From positions 1 through 13,175 of the forward strand of contig JBLFWJ010000088.1 in assembly GCA_047611425.1 (NCBI GenBank): a stretch of 13,175 bases of DNA, given 5' to 3'. The position numbers were made by a program, and so were the translations under genes. This stretch comes from JBLFWJ01 sp047611425. Its GTDB lineage: Bacteria; Bacteroidota; Bacteroidia; UBA10329. Below the pieces are notes generated by a model. The model saw only the letters and a program-made list of their open reading frames with translations. It was not told the origin of the DNA and did no database searches. Position 1 is the first letter of the stretch. Every line of letters begins with the position of its first letter. Positions 1 through 7,052 of the stretch are shown in pieces.

Positions 1-9
1 TTCGCCACC

Positions 10-207
10 GAAGGTTTGTTGATCAATTCCGTTGGTTAATGAATAATAGGGAAGACCGTGAGAATCGGTCGCTTTACCCGAAGCTGTAAGCTCTACAGAG
101 TTTCTGCGCCACTTGTGTCACTGATCAAATTGATCGGGAAGACCTGGCAGAGACAGAGCAAAGTCAGAAGACCTGCCTTCAAAATCGGTCGTGCATTCTC
201 TCGGGAG
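10..207 (+). promoter_or_regulatory. Cobalamin (B12) riboswitch
   Basis: RNA element that binds a cobalamin and represses the genes after it. The B12-box core is present almost verbatim at 162-177 (GTCAGAAGACCTGCC, preceded by A). The other conserved blocks follow in the expected order: GGGAA at 49-53, a 5-bp hairpin 54-58/66-70 enclosing TGAGAAT, a P5 hairpin 71-74/81-84, the GCTGTAAG block at 83-90, and GCCAC near 112. P1 can close with GAAGG (10-14) and CCTTC (176-180). The P5 loop carries CCCG (77-80), complementary to CGGG (202-205) in a small hairpin beyond the core. This is the expected L5-L13 kissing contact and would place the expression platform just before the receptor start at 236, suggesting translational control. 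No poly-T terminator is seen in the leader. The promoter must lie at or before the left edge, so the element may be clipped by a few bases. Confidence 0.93.
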
Positions 208-235
208 CTGGGGGTAGCGGTCATTATCAATACCA

Positions 236-2131
236 ATGAAAAGGTATCTGTTGGCTATGCTTTGTAGCCTTCATTTTGTAGGAGTAAGTGGTCAAGTAGC
301 TGATAGCCTGACCATCGAAACCGTGGAAATTATTGCCTCTCGAATTCCAAGTGTTTTGGGATCTAAAAGTGTTGAGATAGATTCTGCCTTACTGGCGGAT
401 CATTCTAGTTCAGATCTTTCTGATCTGCTCAGTTCCATTGGTGGGTTTGCGATTCGGACTTACGGTGTTTCTGGTGCTGCTAATGTTTCCTTGCGAGGAG
501 CTGGACCACAGCACACCTTGCTTTTATGGAATGGCGTTCCGATTAATGACCTGATGCTCGGCCAAGCAGACGCATCAACAGTTCCTGTCTCCATCGGAAA
601 TGAAATTGAAGTTTATCATGGGCCGGCCGCCATGATCCATCAACCCGGAGGAATAGGTGGAGCTATCTCAATCTCCAACTCTTTTAAGAAGACCGATGGG
701 GTAGAAGCAAGCGTGAATCTCGGGTATGGGTCGTTTTCAAACTATTCTGGGTCGGCTTCTATTTCAACTAGAAAAGGGATTTGGGCTTCGACCACTGCAA
801 TCAGCTATCAGAAAGCGAAGAATGATTTTACCTATCGAAATCTATCTACACGAGATAAAAGAATCGACACATCTTCCAACGCTCAATTAGAGAGGATGTC
901 TGTTCAGCATTCTTCTTTAATCGAAGTGAATTTGAAGAATAAAATTGAGGTTTCCCTTCTTGGTATGAGAACGAATCGCGGCCTTCCACCAACCATGCTT
1001 CAAGGTGAGTCTCAGGAGAATCTTGAAGATATTGATGCAATCGGATCTTTGAAGTGGAGGCACTTTAGACAGCGTTCTGTAATTTCTATTCAAGGTTCGT
1101 ATATGTATGGAAACCAGAAGTATAGAATGGCTGACACAACTTATCAGTTTAATCATACCTATCAAAATGCTAGATTGTTTTTCAGGTACGAATTAGCCAT
1201 CCGAAGTAACCTGCAATTAAACGTGGGGTTGGATGGGTCATCTGAATTTGCAAGATCTGATAGCGCCTATCGATTCACACCAAGAAAGAGGTTCAGTGAA
1301 GCATTATTTGCCTCATTAGTTTATCATCCACATAAAAATGTGGGACTGCAATTATTGCTCAGGGAGGATTTTATTGATGACTCATTTTCTCCGATTCAAT
1401 GGTCAATCGGTACGTCTTGGCAAGCCCTAAAATGGATGGAATTGAAGGGTAATTTCTCTCGAAACTACCGAGCACCAGGATTGAACGATTTATACTGGCA
1501 GCCTGGTGGCAACGCTAATCTTCAACCTGAAACTGGATTGAGCTACGAGGCCGGAATTGCTTTTTCACGGAATTCTAATCAGCACAATTTAAGTGCAGAA
1601 ATCACTTGGTTTGATTCGTGGATCAATGATATGATCATTTGGGTTCCGGGAAATGGAAACATTTGGTCTCCACAGAACAAAAGACAGGTAAGGGCCAGTG
1701 GTACGGAGATTCTGATTACTTATAACCGAAGAATCCAAAAATGGAAATTCGGTTTTTCAGCTAGACACAATTGGACTAGATCCATCGTTCAGAAGTCTTA
1801 TTCCACCACGGATGCCGCAATTGGCAAGCAATTGCTCAACACCCCAATTCAAGAGGCTGGGCTGCAATTGCACGTTTCTTGGCGGTTTTTATCATTCTCT
1901 TATGGTCAAACCTATATGGGGAAACGACCGATCACCACTGACAATGCCACTTGGTTGGATGCCTACACGCTTGGCTGGGTTCAAGTAGGAGCTAAGCTTC
2001 CAATAAAAAGAAATTCTCTTGGCATTACAGCCAAATTCCACAATCTGTGGAACACTGAGTACCAGCACATTAAATGGCGACCAATGCCAGGTTTTAACTA
2101 TTCAATAACTATCAAATATCAATTTAAATGA
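236..2131 (+). CDS. btuB: BtuB-type TonB-dependent outer membrane cobalamin receptor
   Basis: Outer membrane beta-barrel receptor that imports cobalamin using TonB energy. The 631-residue product has a signal peptide (residues 1-20, ending VSGQ), a TonB-box-like stretch around residues 26-34 (TIETVEIIA), a plug domain around 40-150 with the typical NVSLRGAG, LLLWNGVPIND and EVYHGPAA..GGIGGAISI segments, then a barrel ending in ITIKYQFK with a near-terminal aromatic residue. Its length is close to E. coli BtuB (614 aa). It lacks the N-terminal carboxypeptidase-regulatory-like extension of SusC-type receptors. The assignment to cobalamin rests on the riboswitch directly upstream and the BtuG-like partner downstream; the fold alone would only say TonB receptor. 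The ATG at 236 is the start that leaves an intact signal peptide directly after the riboswitch. The stop overlaps the next start in ATGA (2128-2131), implying translational coupling. Confidence 0.92.
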   Translation: MKRYLLAMLCSLHFVGVSGQVADSLTIETVEIIASRIPSVLGSKSVEIDSALLADHSSSDLSDLLSSIGGFAIRTYGVSGAANVSLRGAGPQHTLLLWNGVPINDLMLGQADASTVPVSIGNEIEVYHGPAAMIHQPGGIGGAISISNSFKKTDGVEASVNLGYGSFSNYSGSASISTRKGIWASTTAISYQKAKNDFTYRNLSTRDKRIDTSSNAQLERMSVQHSSLIEVNLKNKIEVSLLGMRTNRGLPPTMLQGESQENLEDIDAIGSLKWRHFRQRSVISIQGSYMYGNQKYRMADTTYQFNHTYQNARLFFRYELAIRSNLQLNVGLDGSSEFARSDSAYRFTPRKRFSEALFASLVYHPHKNVGLQLLLREDFIDDSFSPIQWSIGTSWQALKWMELKGNFSRNYRAPGLNDLYWQPGGNANLQPETGLSYEAGIAFSRNSNQHNLSAEITWFDSWINDMIIWVPGNGNIWSPQNKRQVRASGTEILITYNRRIQKWKFGFSARHNWTRSIVQKSYSTTDAAIGKQLLNTPIQEAGLQLHVSWRFLSFSYGQTYMGKRPITTDNATWLDAYTLGWVQVGAKLPIKRNSLGITAKFHNLWNTEYQHIKWRPMPGFNYSITIKYQFK

Positions 2132-3171
2132 ACAAGTTACTTTTCAATTTTATCGGATTTACTGCAGCTGTATTGATGTTCAGCTCTTGCAAGGAAACCC
2201 CAGAAACCCCTCCATTACTAACTGGTACAGATTATCAAAATGGAGTTTATGTTATCAACGAAGGAGGCTTCGGTAATGGCAATGCATCACTTTCTTATAT
2301 CCATAGTGATGGCGATACACTAGTGAATCAATTGTATGATTCTAAAACAGATTTACCTCTTGGAGATGTTGGTCAATCGATGAATGCGTTTGGCGGAAAA
2401 GGATACATAGTGGTAAACAACTCTGCTAAGATTGAGGTGGTAGATCTTGCTGATTTCTCATCCGTAGGTACGATCAATGACCTTGGATCACCACGCTTCA
2501 TTGAGTTCGTCTCAGAAACGAAGGCTTACGTAACGGATCTTTTTGCTGGAGTGATTCATATTGTGAATCCTACCACAATGGCTAAAACAGGTGGCATCCC
2601 TGTAAACGGTTGGGTTGAAGAAATGAGGACATTAAACGGGTTTGTCTATGCCGTTGGAAATGGAAGCGGAAACCTTTACAAGATCAACCCAGCATCTGAC
2701 CTGATTGTAGACAGCGTGATGGTTGGAACCGAACCTTACAGCCTTGAGATTGATGCAAATGAGAAAATCTGGTGTTTGGCTTCCGGTGGTTGGCAGGCCG
2801 CCATTCCAAACTTAGTGCGAATCGATCCAACGACTATGACGGTTGAAGCCGACTTGGCTTTTAATACGGTTGATGAAAGTCCAAGTGATCTTTCCGTTTC
2901 GATGGATGGTCAAACGTTGTACTTCCTTAATAATGGGGCTTTCAGTATGGGTATTTCGGCAACGTCAATTCCTACGTCAGCAATGATTTCCGCTGGAATG
3001 AACTACTTCTACAAGATGGATGTGGATCCATCTACGGGCGACATTTACGTTTCTGATCCAGTGGATTTTTCACAAAACGGAAAAGTGTATAAGCACAACT
3101 CCTCTGGTACGCTGGTGCGCACTTACGACATGAGTGTAGCGCCTGGTGGCTACCACTTTGTGTCAATGTAG
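2128..3171 (+). CDS. btuG: BtuG-like surface lipoprotein (YncE/DUF5074-type beta-propeller)
   Basis: Predicted outer-surface lipoprotein that captures cobalamin and hands it to the TonB receptor, by analogy with Bacteroides BtuG. The 347-residue product starts with a lipoprotein signal peptide and lipobox MFSSC, with the acylated cysteine at residue 21, followed by the charged/proline-rich stretch KETPETPP that could act as a surface-export signal. The rest is made of repeated beta strands of a propeller: GVYVINEGGFGNGNASLSYI near 39-58, KIEVVDL 101-107, VIHIVNP 142-148, NLYKINP 182-188, NLVRIDP 228-234 and KVYKHNS 319-325. The opening GVYVINEG..G..NASLSY is characteristic of this family. The gene overlaps btuB by four bases and so shares the riboswitch. 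Cobalamin binding is inferred from context; the propeller family also includes proteins with other ligands. Confidence 0.82.
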   Translation: MNKLLFNFIGFTAAVLMFSSCKETPETPPLLTGTDYQNGVYVINEGGFGNGNASLSYIHSDGDTLVNQLYDSKTDLPLGDVGQSMNAFGGKGYIVVNNSAKIEVVDLADFSSVGTINDLGSPRFIEFVSETKAYVTDLFAGVIHIVNPTTMAKTGGIPVNGWVEEMRTLNGFVYAVGNGSGNLYKINPASDLIVDSVMVGTEPYSLEIDANEKIWCLASGGWQAAIPNLVRIDPTTMTVEADLAFNTVDESPSDLSVSMDGQTLYFLNNGAFSMGISATSIPTSAMISAGMNYFYKMDVDPSTGDIYVSDPVDFSQNGKVYKHNSSGTLVRTYDMSVAPGGYHFVSM

Positions 3172-3190
3172 CACTCAAATAATCTTGCAA

Positions 3191-3226
3191 CGGGCAATTG
3201 TGAAGGCACTCCTTTACATTTGCCCG
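3191..3226 (+). terminator. Long intergenic hairpin between btuG and recQ
   Basis: Arms 3191-3206 and 3211-3226 pair over 16 positions with one mismatch (3198/3219) and one G-T wobble, around the tetraloop CACT. It starts 20 bases after the btuG stop and ends five bases before the recQ ATG. It probably ends or stabilises the btu transcript, but no T-run follows, so it is not a classic intrinsic terminator. Its 3' arm also contains a promoter-like element for recQ, so a regulatory role on recQ is the alternative. Confidence 0.6.
3215..3222 (+). promoter_or_regulatory. Candidate -7 promoter element for recQ
   Basis: TACATTTG matches the Bacteroidota -7 consensus TAnnTTTG exactly. It lies nine bases before the recQ ATG at 3232, so the transcript would have only a few leader bases. 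The nearest upstream TTG (3198-3200) is 14 bases away, shorter than the usual 17-23 spacing, so the -33 half is weak. It sits in the 3' arm of the 3191-3226 hairpin. Confidence 0.4.
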
Positions 3227-3231
3227 TTCTC

Positions 3232-5148
3232 ATGTCCAGCAAAACCGAACCTTCCGAAATATTAAAAAAGCATTGGGGTTTCGATTCCTTTCGGCCGATG
3301 CAGGAGGATATTATCCTTTCTGTTTTGGGTGGAAACGACACCTTGGCTTTGCTTCCCACTGGTGGTGGAAAGTCTTTGTGTTTTCAGGTTCCTGCACTTT
3401 GCAAAAAAGGGATTTGCTTGGTCGTGTCACCGCTTATCGCTTTAATGCAGGATCAGGTGTCTGCATTGAAAGCGAAAGACATCAGTGCGGTTTCTCTCGA
3501 CAGTTCGTTGTCTTTTACTCAAGTAGATCGGGCTTTAGATAATTGTGTGCATGGCGATGTGAAGTTTCTTTACTTGAGTCCTGAACGACTCAAAAGTGAG
3601 TTAGTCAGAACCCGAATAGCGATGATGAACGTGAACCTAATCGCGGTGGACGAAGCGCATTGCATCAGCGAGTGGGGATATGATTTTCGACCGCCATATC
3701 TACAGGTTCAAGAAGTTCGAGACATTCTTCCCAACGTACCTGTTATTGCGCTTACTGCCACAGCTACACAAGCGGTAGTAGTTGATATACAAGAGAAACT
3801 CGGTTTTAAGAAGGTCAATGTTCTGCAAAAGAGTTTTGAGCGAAAGAATTTGGCCTACATGGTTTTGCAAGAGCAGGATACCGTTGGTAGAATCAAAAAA
3901 GTTCTGGGTCGAGTAAAAGGCAGTTCCATCATTTATGTGCGGAATCGAAAGATGACCAAATCGATTGCGCATCAGCTTTCTACTTCCGGAGTTTCAGCTT
4001 CGTTTTATCACGCTGGAGTCTCCTTTGAAGAACGGAAACAAAGGCAAGCTGATTGGATTGAAGGTCGCATTCGAGTGATGGTTGCGACCAATGCCTTTGG
4101 GATGGGCATTGATAAGTCGGATGTTCGAACGGTAATCCATCTTGGAATGCCCGATAGTTTGGAAGCGTATTTCCAAGAAGTGGGTAGGGCAGGGCGCGAT
4201 GGAGAAAAAGCATTTGGAGTGGCGTTGGTTAAGCATGCCGATTTGGATGCATTAAACCACCGACTTACCGAGTCTTTCCCTCCAAAAGAAACCATCGTTC
4301 GAATTTACGAGCGGTTAAGCAGTTACTTCCAATTGGCAATCGGTTCTGGATTGGATGCCTTTTTGCCATTCGATCTGATTGAGTTTGCTACGCGTTACGA
4401 CTTAGACATCAAGCTTGTGAATGATTGCATCAGTTTCTTGGAACGAGCAGGCTATCTGATCCGAACGGAAAGTCACGATCCACGACCACGAATGCAATTT
4501 ATGGCAAGTACCGAAGCCGTGTATCAAGCTAAAGTTGCCGACCCAATTCATGAAAAGGTTATTGAGACTTTGTTTAGAAGCTATGGTCATTTGTATGAGG
4601 AAGACGTTCCAGTGAATTTGAATTTAGTAGCTAAGCGAACAGAATTATCAACCAGCATGGTCGAAAAGGTTGTGAATCAATTGAGACACCAGCAGATTCT
4701 CAGCTTTGAAAAACCTGTTGGCTTACCCAAAATCAACTTTGTGAATGGGAGACAGCCGAGTAAGAACGTTTATTTTCCAAAGGCCATATACGAGAATAGG
4801 CTAGAAGTAAATAAAAAGCGAATTGAATCAGTGATTCGCTTCGCTCAGAATCAAGATTTCTGTCGTAGTCAAATTCTTCTAAAGCACTTTGGTGAAACAA
4901 AGACAAAGCACTGTGGCCATTGCGATGTCTGCCTCTCTTTGAATTCGATTTCCATTTCTGATGATGAATTTCGTCAGCTTTCAAGCGTGATTTTACAGAG
5001 CGTTAAATCGGAGTTCCTGTCGATGACAGACCTTGAAAAGGCCAATCCCAATACTTCTGGAAAAAAGCTGCAAAATGCCATTCGGTCGATGTTCGATTCA
5101 GATCAATTGGTTTGTTCTGAGGATGGTAAAATTGGACTTAAGAAGTGA
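3232..5148 (+). CDS. recQ: RecQ-family ATP-dependent DNA helicase
   Basis: 3'-to-5' DNA helicase acting in recombination and fork repair in the cytoplasm. From ATG 3232 the product is 638 aa. Superfamily 2 motifs run in order: motif 0 around residue 19 (FRPMQ), Walker A TGGGKS (43-48), VVSPLIALMQDQV (64-76), DEAH box (140-143), ALTATAT (173-179), and the motif V/VI region ending QEVGRAGRDG (315-324). Four zinc-ligand cysteines lie at 544, 561, 564 and 567 (C-x16-C-x2-C-x2-C). In E. coli RecQ this cluster follows the helicase core directly at about 380; here roughly 220 residues with winged-helix-like character intervene, and there is no obvious HRDC domain. That layout is the shorter second RecQ type I recall as common in Bacteroidota. 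A TTG at 3220 in frame is a less likely start because it sits inside the hairpin. The 91-bp gap after the stop shows nothing beyond a weak -7-like TACTTTAG (5214-5221). Confidence 0.93.
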   Translation: MSSKTEPSEILKKHWGFDSFRPMQEDIILSVLGGNDTLALLPTGGGKSLCFQVPALCKKGICLVVSPLIALMQDQVSALKAKDISAVSLDSSLSFTQVDRALDNCVHGDVKFLYLSPERLKSELVRTRIAMMNVNLIAVDEAHCISEWGYDFRPPYLQVQEVRDILPNVPVIALTATATQAVVVDIQEKLGFKKVNVLQKSFERKNLAYMVLQEQDTVGRIKKVLGRVKGSSIIYVRNRKMTKSIAHQLSTSGVSASFYHAGVSFEERKQRQADWIEGRIRVMVATNAFGMGIDKSDVRTVIHLGMPDSLEAYFQEVGRAGRDGEKAFGVALVKHADLDALNHRLTESFPPKETIVRIYERLSSYFQLAIGSGLDAFLPFDLIEFATRYDLDIKLVNDCISFLERAGYLIRTESHDPRPRMQFMASTEAVYQAKVADPIHEKVIETLFRSYGHLYEEDVPVNLNLVAKRTELSTSMVEKVVNQLRHQQILSFEKPVGLPKINFVNGRQPSKNVYFPKAIYENRLEVNKKRIESVIRFAQNQDFCRSQILLKHFGETKTKHCGHCDVCLSLNSISISDDEFRQLSSVILQSVKSEFLSMTDLEKANPNTSGKKLQNAIRSMFDSDQLVCSEDGKIGLKK

Positions 5149-5239
5149 AATAACCTGTCCAATTTTGTTGAAGGAATCGCCAGAATCGGACATAAACTTC
5201 CTTAGATCAAGATTACTTTAGCGGTCTAACAAATTGACT

Positions 5240-6616
5240 ATGAGATTATTTTTCCTCTTTTCTTTCGTTCTTTCCACCTTTTCTGGTTTTTCTCAAGGAA
5301 ACATGAATGTTTCCCTACAATATCAATGGTCCGATACCTTGCTGCCGGCAAGTAACGCGCACTTCAACACTTACAACGAAATATGGGGTCATGCAAAAGC
5401 AGGACGTGAGTATGCCATAATCGGTACAACCATGGGTACTCATATTCATGATATTACCGATCAAGGTAGCGAAGAGGAAGTTGCATTCATTCCGGGTGAG
5501 TTGCAAGGAACTCAAGTTGTTCATAGAGATTACGATACCTACCAAGACCACCTTTATATCGTTTGTGATGAAGGAAATAGCACGCTTCAAATCGTTGATA
5601 TTAGCCAACTTCCCGATACAGCCATTGTAGTTTATGACAATGATTCTTTGCTAGTCAGATCACACAACATTTTTATTGATACGGTTTCGGCCAGAATGTA
5701 CGTTTGTGGGGGAACAGAGATTTTTGCAGTGTATTCACTTGCCAATCCTGCTCACCCAACACGTTTGCTAAATGCTCCAAATGACCTCGCGTTTTGGTCA
5801 GGTATTGGGTATATCCATGACGTGTTTGTTCGAAATGATATTGCCTATGTGAATGCTGGGAACAATGGCATTTTCGTTGTTGATTTTTCGGACCTAAATG
5901 ATGTGTTAATGCTAGGTTCATTAACGTTTTACGAACAGTCGGGATACAACCACAGCGGTTGGTTAATGGAGAATGGCAATTATTACTGTTTGGCAGATGA
6001 GACTCACGGTATGGATTTAAAGATCCTAGATGTTTCGGACTTACAGAATATTCATGTTGTAGATACTATCGGTGTTGATATAGCTCCTTTGAGTATCCCA
6101 CATAATCTTATTTATAAAGGTGATTATCTACATGTAGCCTATTATCACGATGGGTATTATGTTTGGGATTGCTCCAATCCTGAATCACCTTTTATTGCCG
6201 GTTATTACGATACATCAACGCAACCGCATCTTAATAATTACCGAGGTGCTTGGGGTGTGTACCCGTTTTTGCCATCAGGCAGAGTTTTGGTTTCTGATAT
6301 GCAGGAAGGCTTATTCGTATTCGATGTTTCAAACGTTACTGGAGTTGACGAAATTCAAAATGATCGACAAGCCGATCTGAATGTTTTTCCAACGATTGCA
6401 AACCAAATTGTGTATGTCAACATTCCTGCATTGGAAGAAAACGCATCGTTAAGCGTTGTAAATGCAATCGGTCAGGTAATATATTCTGAATTGATTAATT
6501 CAAAGAATTCAACTACCACTGAAACTTTAGACGTTTCAGCTTTTGAATCGGGATTGTATCATGTCGTAGTTCAGTCTAGTTCTGAATCTCATACAGGACG
6601 AATCATTATTCGTTAA
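5240..6616 (+). CDS. Secreted choice-of-anchor B family protein with T9SS sorting domain
   Basis: Predicted exported repeat protein of unknown substrate. From ATG 5240 the product is 458 aa; an in-frame TTG at 5234 adds only two residues. It has a signal peptide (MRLFFLFSFVLSTFSGFSQ, cleavage near residue 19) and a body of LVIVP-like propeller repeats, visible as recurring strands LQIVDIS (116-122), IFVVDFS (211-217), LKILDVSD (260-267) and LFVFDVSN (358-365), with histidine-containing turns such as RSHNIFID, GYNHSGW and IPHNLIY. The C-terminal 80 residues (about 378-458) are a type A T9SS sorting domain: LNVFPTIANQIVYVNI, then VVNAIGQVIYSE, then the FESGLYHVVV..SESHTGRIIIR ending. The choice-of-anchor B family is defined by this body joined to differing anchors. 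Role unknown; its neighbours do not explain it. Confidence 0.85.
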   Translation: MRLFFLFSFVLSTFSGFSQGNMNVSLQYQWSDTLLPASNAHFNTYNEIWGHAKAGREYAIIGTTMGTHIHDITDQGSEEEVAFIPGELQGTQVVHRDYDTYQDHLYIVCDEGNSTLQIVDISQLPDTAIVVYDNDSLLVRSHNIFIDTVSARMYVCGGTEIFAVYSLANPAHPTRLLNAPNDLAFWSGIGYIHDVFVRNDIAYVNAGNNGIFVVDFSDLNDVLMLGSLTFYEQSGYNHSGWLMENGNYYCLADETHGMDLKILDVSDLQNIHVVDTIGVDIAPLSIPHNLIYKGDYLHVAYYHDGYYVWDCSNPESPFIAGYYDTSTQPHLNNYRGAWGVYPFLPSGRVLVSDMQEGLFVFDVSNVTGVDEIQNDRQADLNVFPTIANQIVYVNIPALEENASLSVVNAIGQVIYSELINSKNSTTTETLDVSAFESGLYHVVVQSSSESHTGRIIIR

Positions 6617-6673
6617 AACCAGCCGATTTAGGCGGTTCATATTAAAGTCATAACTGAAAAAGACCTACGTCAG

Positions 6674-6729
6674 GTTAGGTGTTAGTTGATTGCACTCTAT
6701 TTGCAGAGTAATCATTAACACCATCTAAC
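6674..6729 (+). repeat. Long imperfect inverted repeat / stem-loop
   Basis: Four paired blocks, read outward from the loop ATTTGC (6699-6704): 6694-6698/6705-6709 (5 bp), 6687-6691/6710-6714 (5 bp), 6679-6684/6716-6721 (6 bp) and 6674-6678/6725-6729 (5 bp). That gives 21 Watson-Crick pairs interrupted by a 2-nt bulge, a 2x1 internal loop and a 3-nt bulge. No T-run follows, so it is not an intrinsic terminator for the gene upstream. As DNA it could be an operator; as RNA a 5' stabilising stem. Confidence 0.6.
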
Positions 6730-6810
6730 ATGAAAGCCACGGAAGGGAGGAAACACATTTCGGAATTACATTTCGAACGAAAAGTTTGGAATATCCGCTC
6801 AGATATTTAG
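6730..6810 (+). CDS. Possible 26-residue small ORF in the structured gap
   Basis: ATG at 6730 follows the 6674-6729 stem directly, and TAG closes at 6808-6810. The 26-residue product is strongly charged, with no membrane segment (it contains GRKHISELHFE). That stretch reminds me of the N-terminus of conserved hypothetical proteins in Flavobacteriales, in which case this would be a 5' remnant of a deleted gene; this is memory, not a search. Neither of the other two frames continues convincingly after the stop. It may equally be a chance ORF in the candidate RNA. Confidence 0.2.
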   Translation: MKATEGRKHISELHFERKVWNIRSDI

Positions 6811-6949
6811 AAAATCAGGCGAAATCTGGCTGGAGACCACAGTTACAGACGGCTGGACTCTTAAGAGCAAAACAGTACAGGAGAGGAAATGACCGAACCC
6901 TGAAAGAGACCCGCTCTTTATTTAGGATGGTGGTAGAGCGGTAAAATCA

Positions 6950-6988
6950 CCCTGCATCGGAATTATTCCGGTCAGGGGGTATTTTTAT
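6950..6988 (+). terminator. Intrinsic terminator
   Basis: Stem 6950-6954/6973-6977 continues through 6956-6962/6966-6972 with a single bulged C (6955), one T-G pair and the loop TTA, giving 12 pairs. GGT, A and a five-T run (6982-6986) follow on the plus strand. On the minus strand the same hairpin is followed by TGATTTTA, so it may also stop transcription from the leftward acylase gene that ends at 7053. Confidence 0.75.
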
Positions 6989-7052
6989 AAAGTAAATTGG
7001 TGAGCAAGCCTCAATCCTGGGTGAGTTTCAGTGCTGAAGAAGTCATCTTGAC

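Larger units (their letters stand above)
6674..6986 (+). ncRNA. Candidate stand-alone structured RNA
   Basis: Inferred RNA gene in the 436-bp gap between two convergent protein genes. It begins with a 56-nt stem-loop (6674-6729) and ends with a strong intrinsic terminator (6950-6977 plus T-run 6982-6986). Between them are a perfect 6-bp hairpin (6903-6908/6914-6919) and an overlapping, mutually exclusive 6-bp stem (6911-6916/6936-6941), plus a palindrome at 6858-6867. No rightward gene follows until 10308, so it is not a leader of anything. A -7-like TCTATTTG (6696-6703, one mismatch) offers a possible internal start, which would drop the 5' stem-loop. I could not match it to RNase P, tmRNA, SRP RNA or 6S by their core motifs. 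It could also be a small non-autonomous mobile element or the remains of a gene. Confidence 0.4.

Noticed and set aside
58..267. 69-codon plus-strand ORF over the leader
   Set aside because: It overlays the conserved cobalamin riboswitch blocks; its reading frame is incidental.
6617..6637. Small hairpin after the choice-of-anchor-B stop (AACC/GGTT and GCC/GGC)
   Set aside because: Seven pairs with a bulge and no T-run on the plus strand; too weak to call a terminator, though T's follow on the minus strand.
6911..6941. tRNA-like D-arm sequence (GGTGGTAGAGCGG)
   Set aside because: No acceptor stem, anticodon arm or T-arm around it on either strand.
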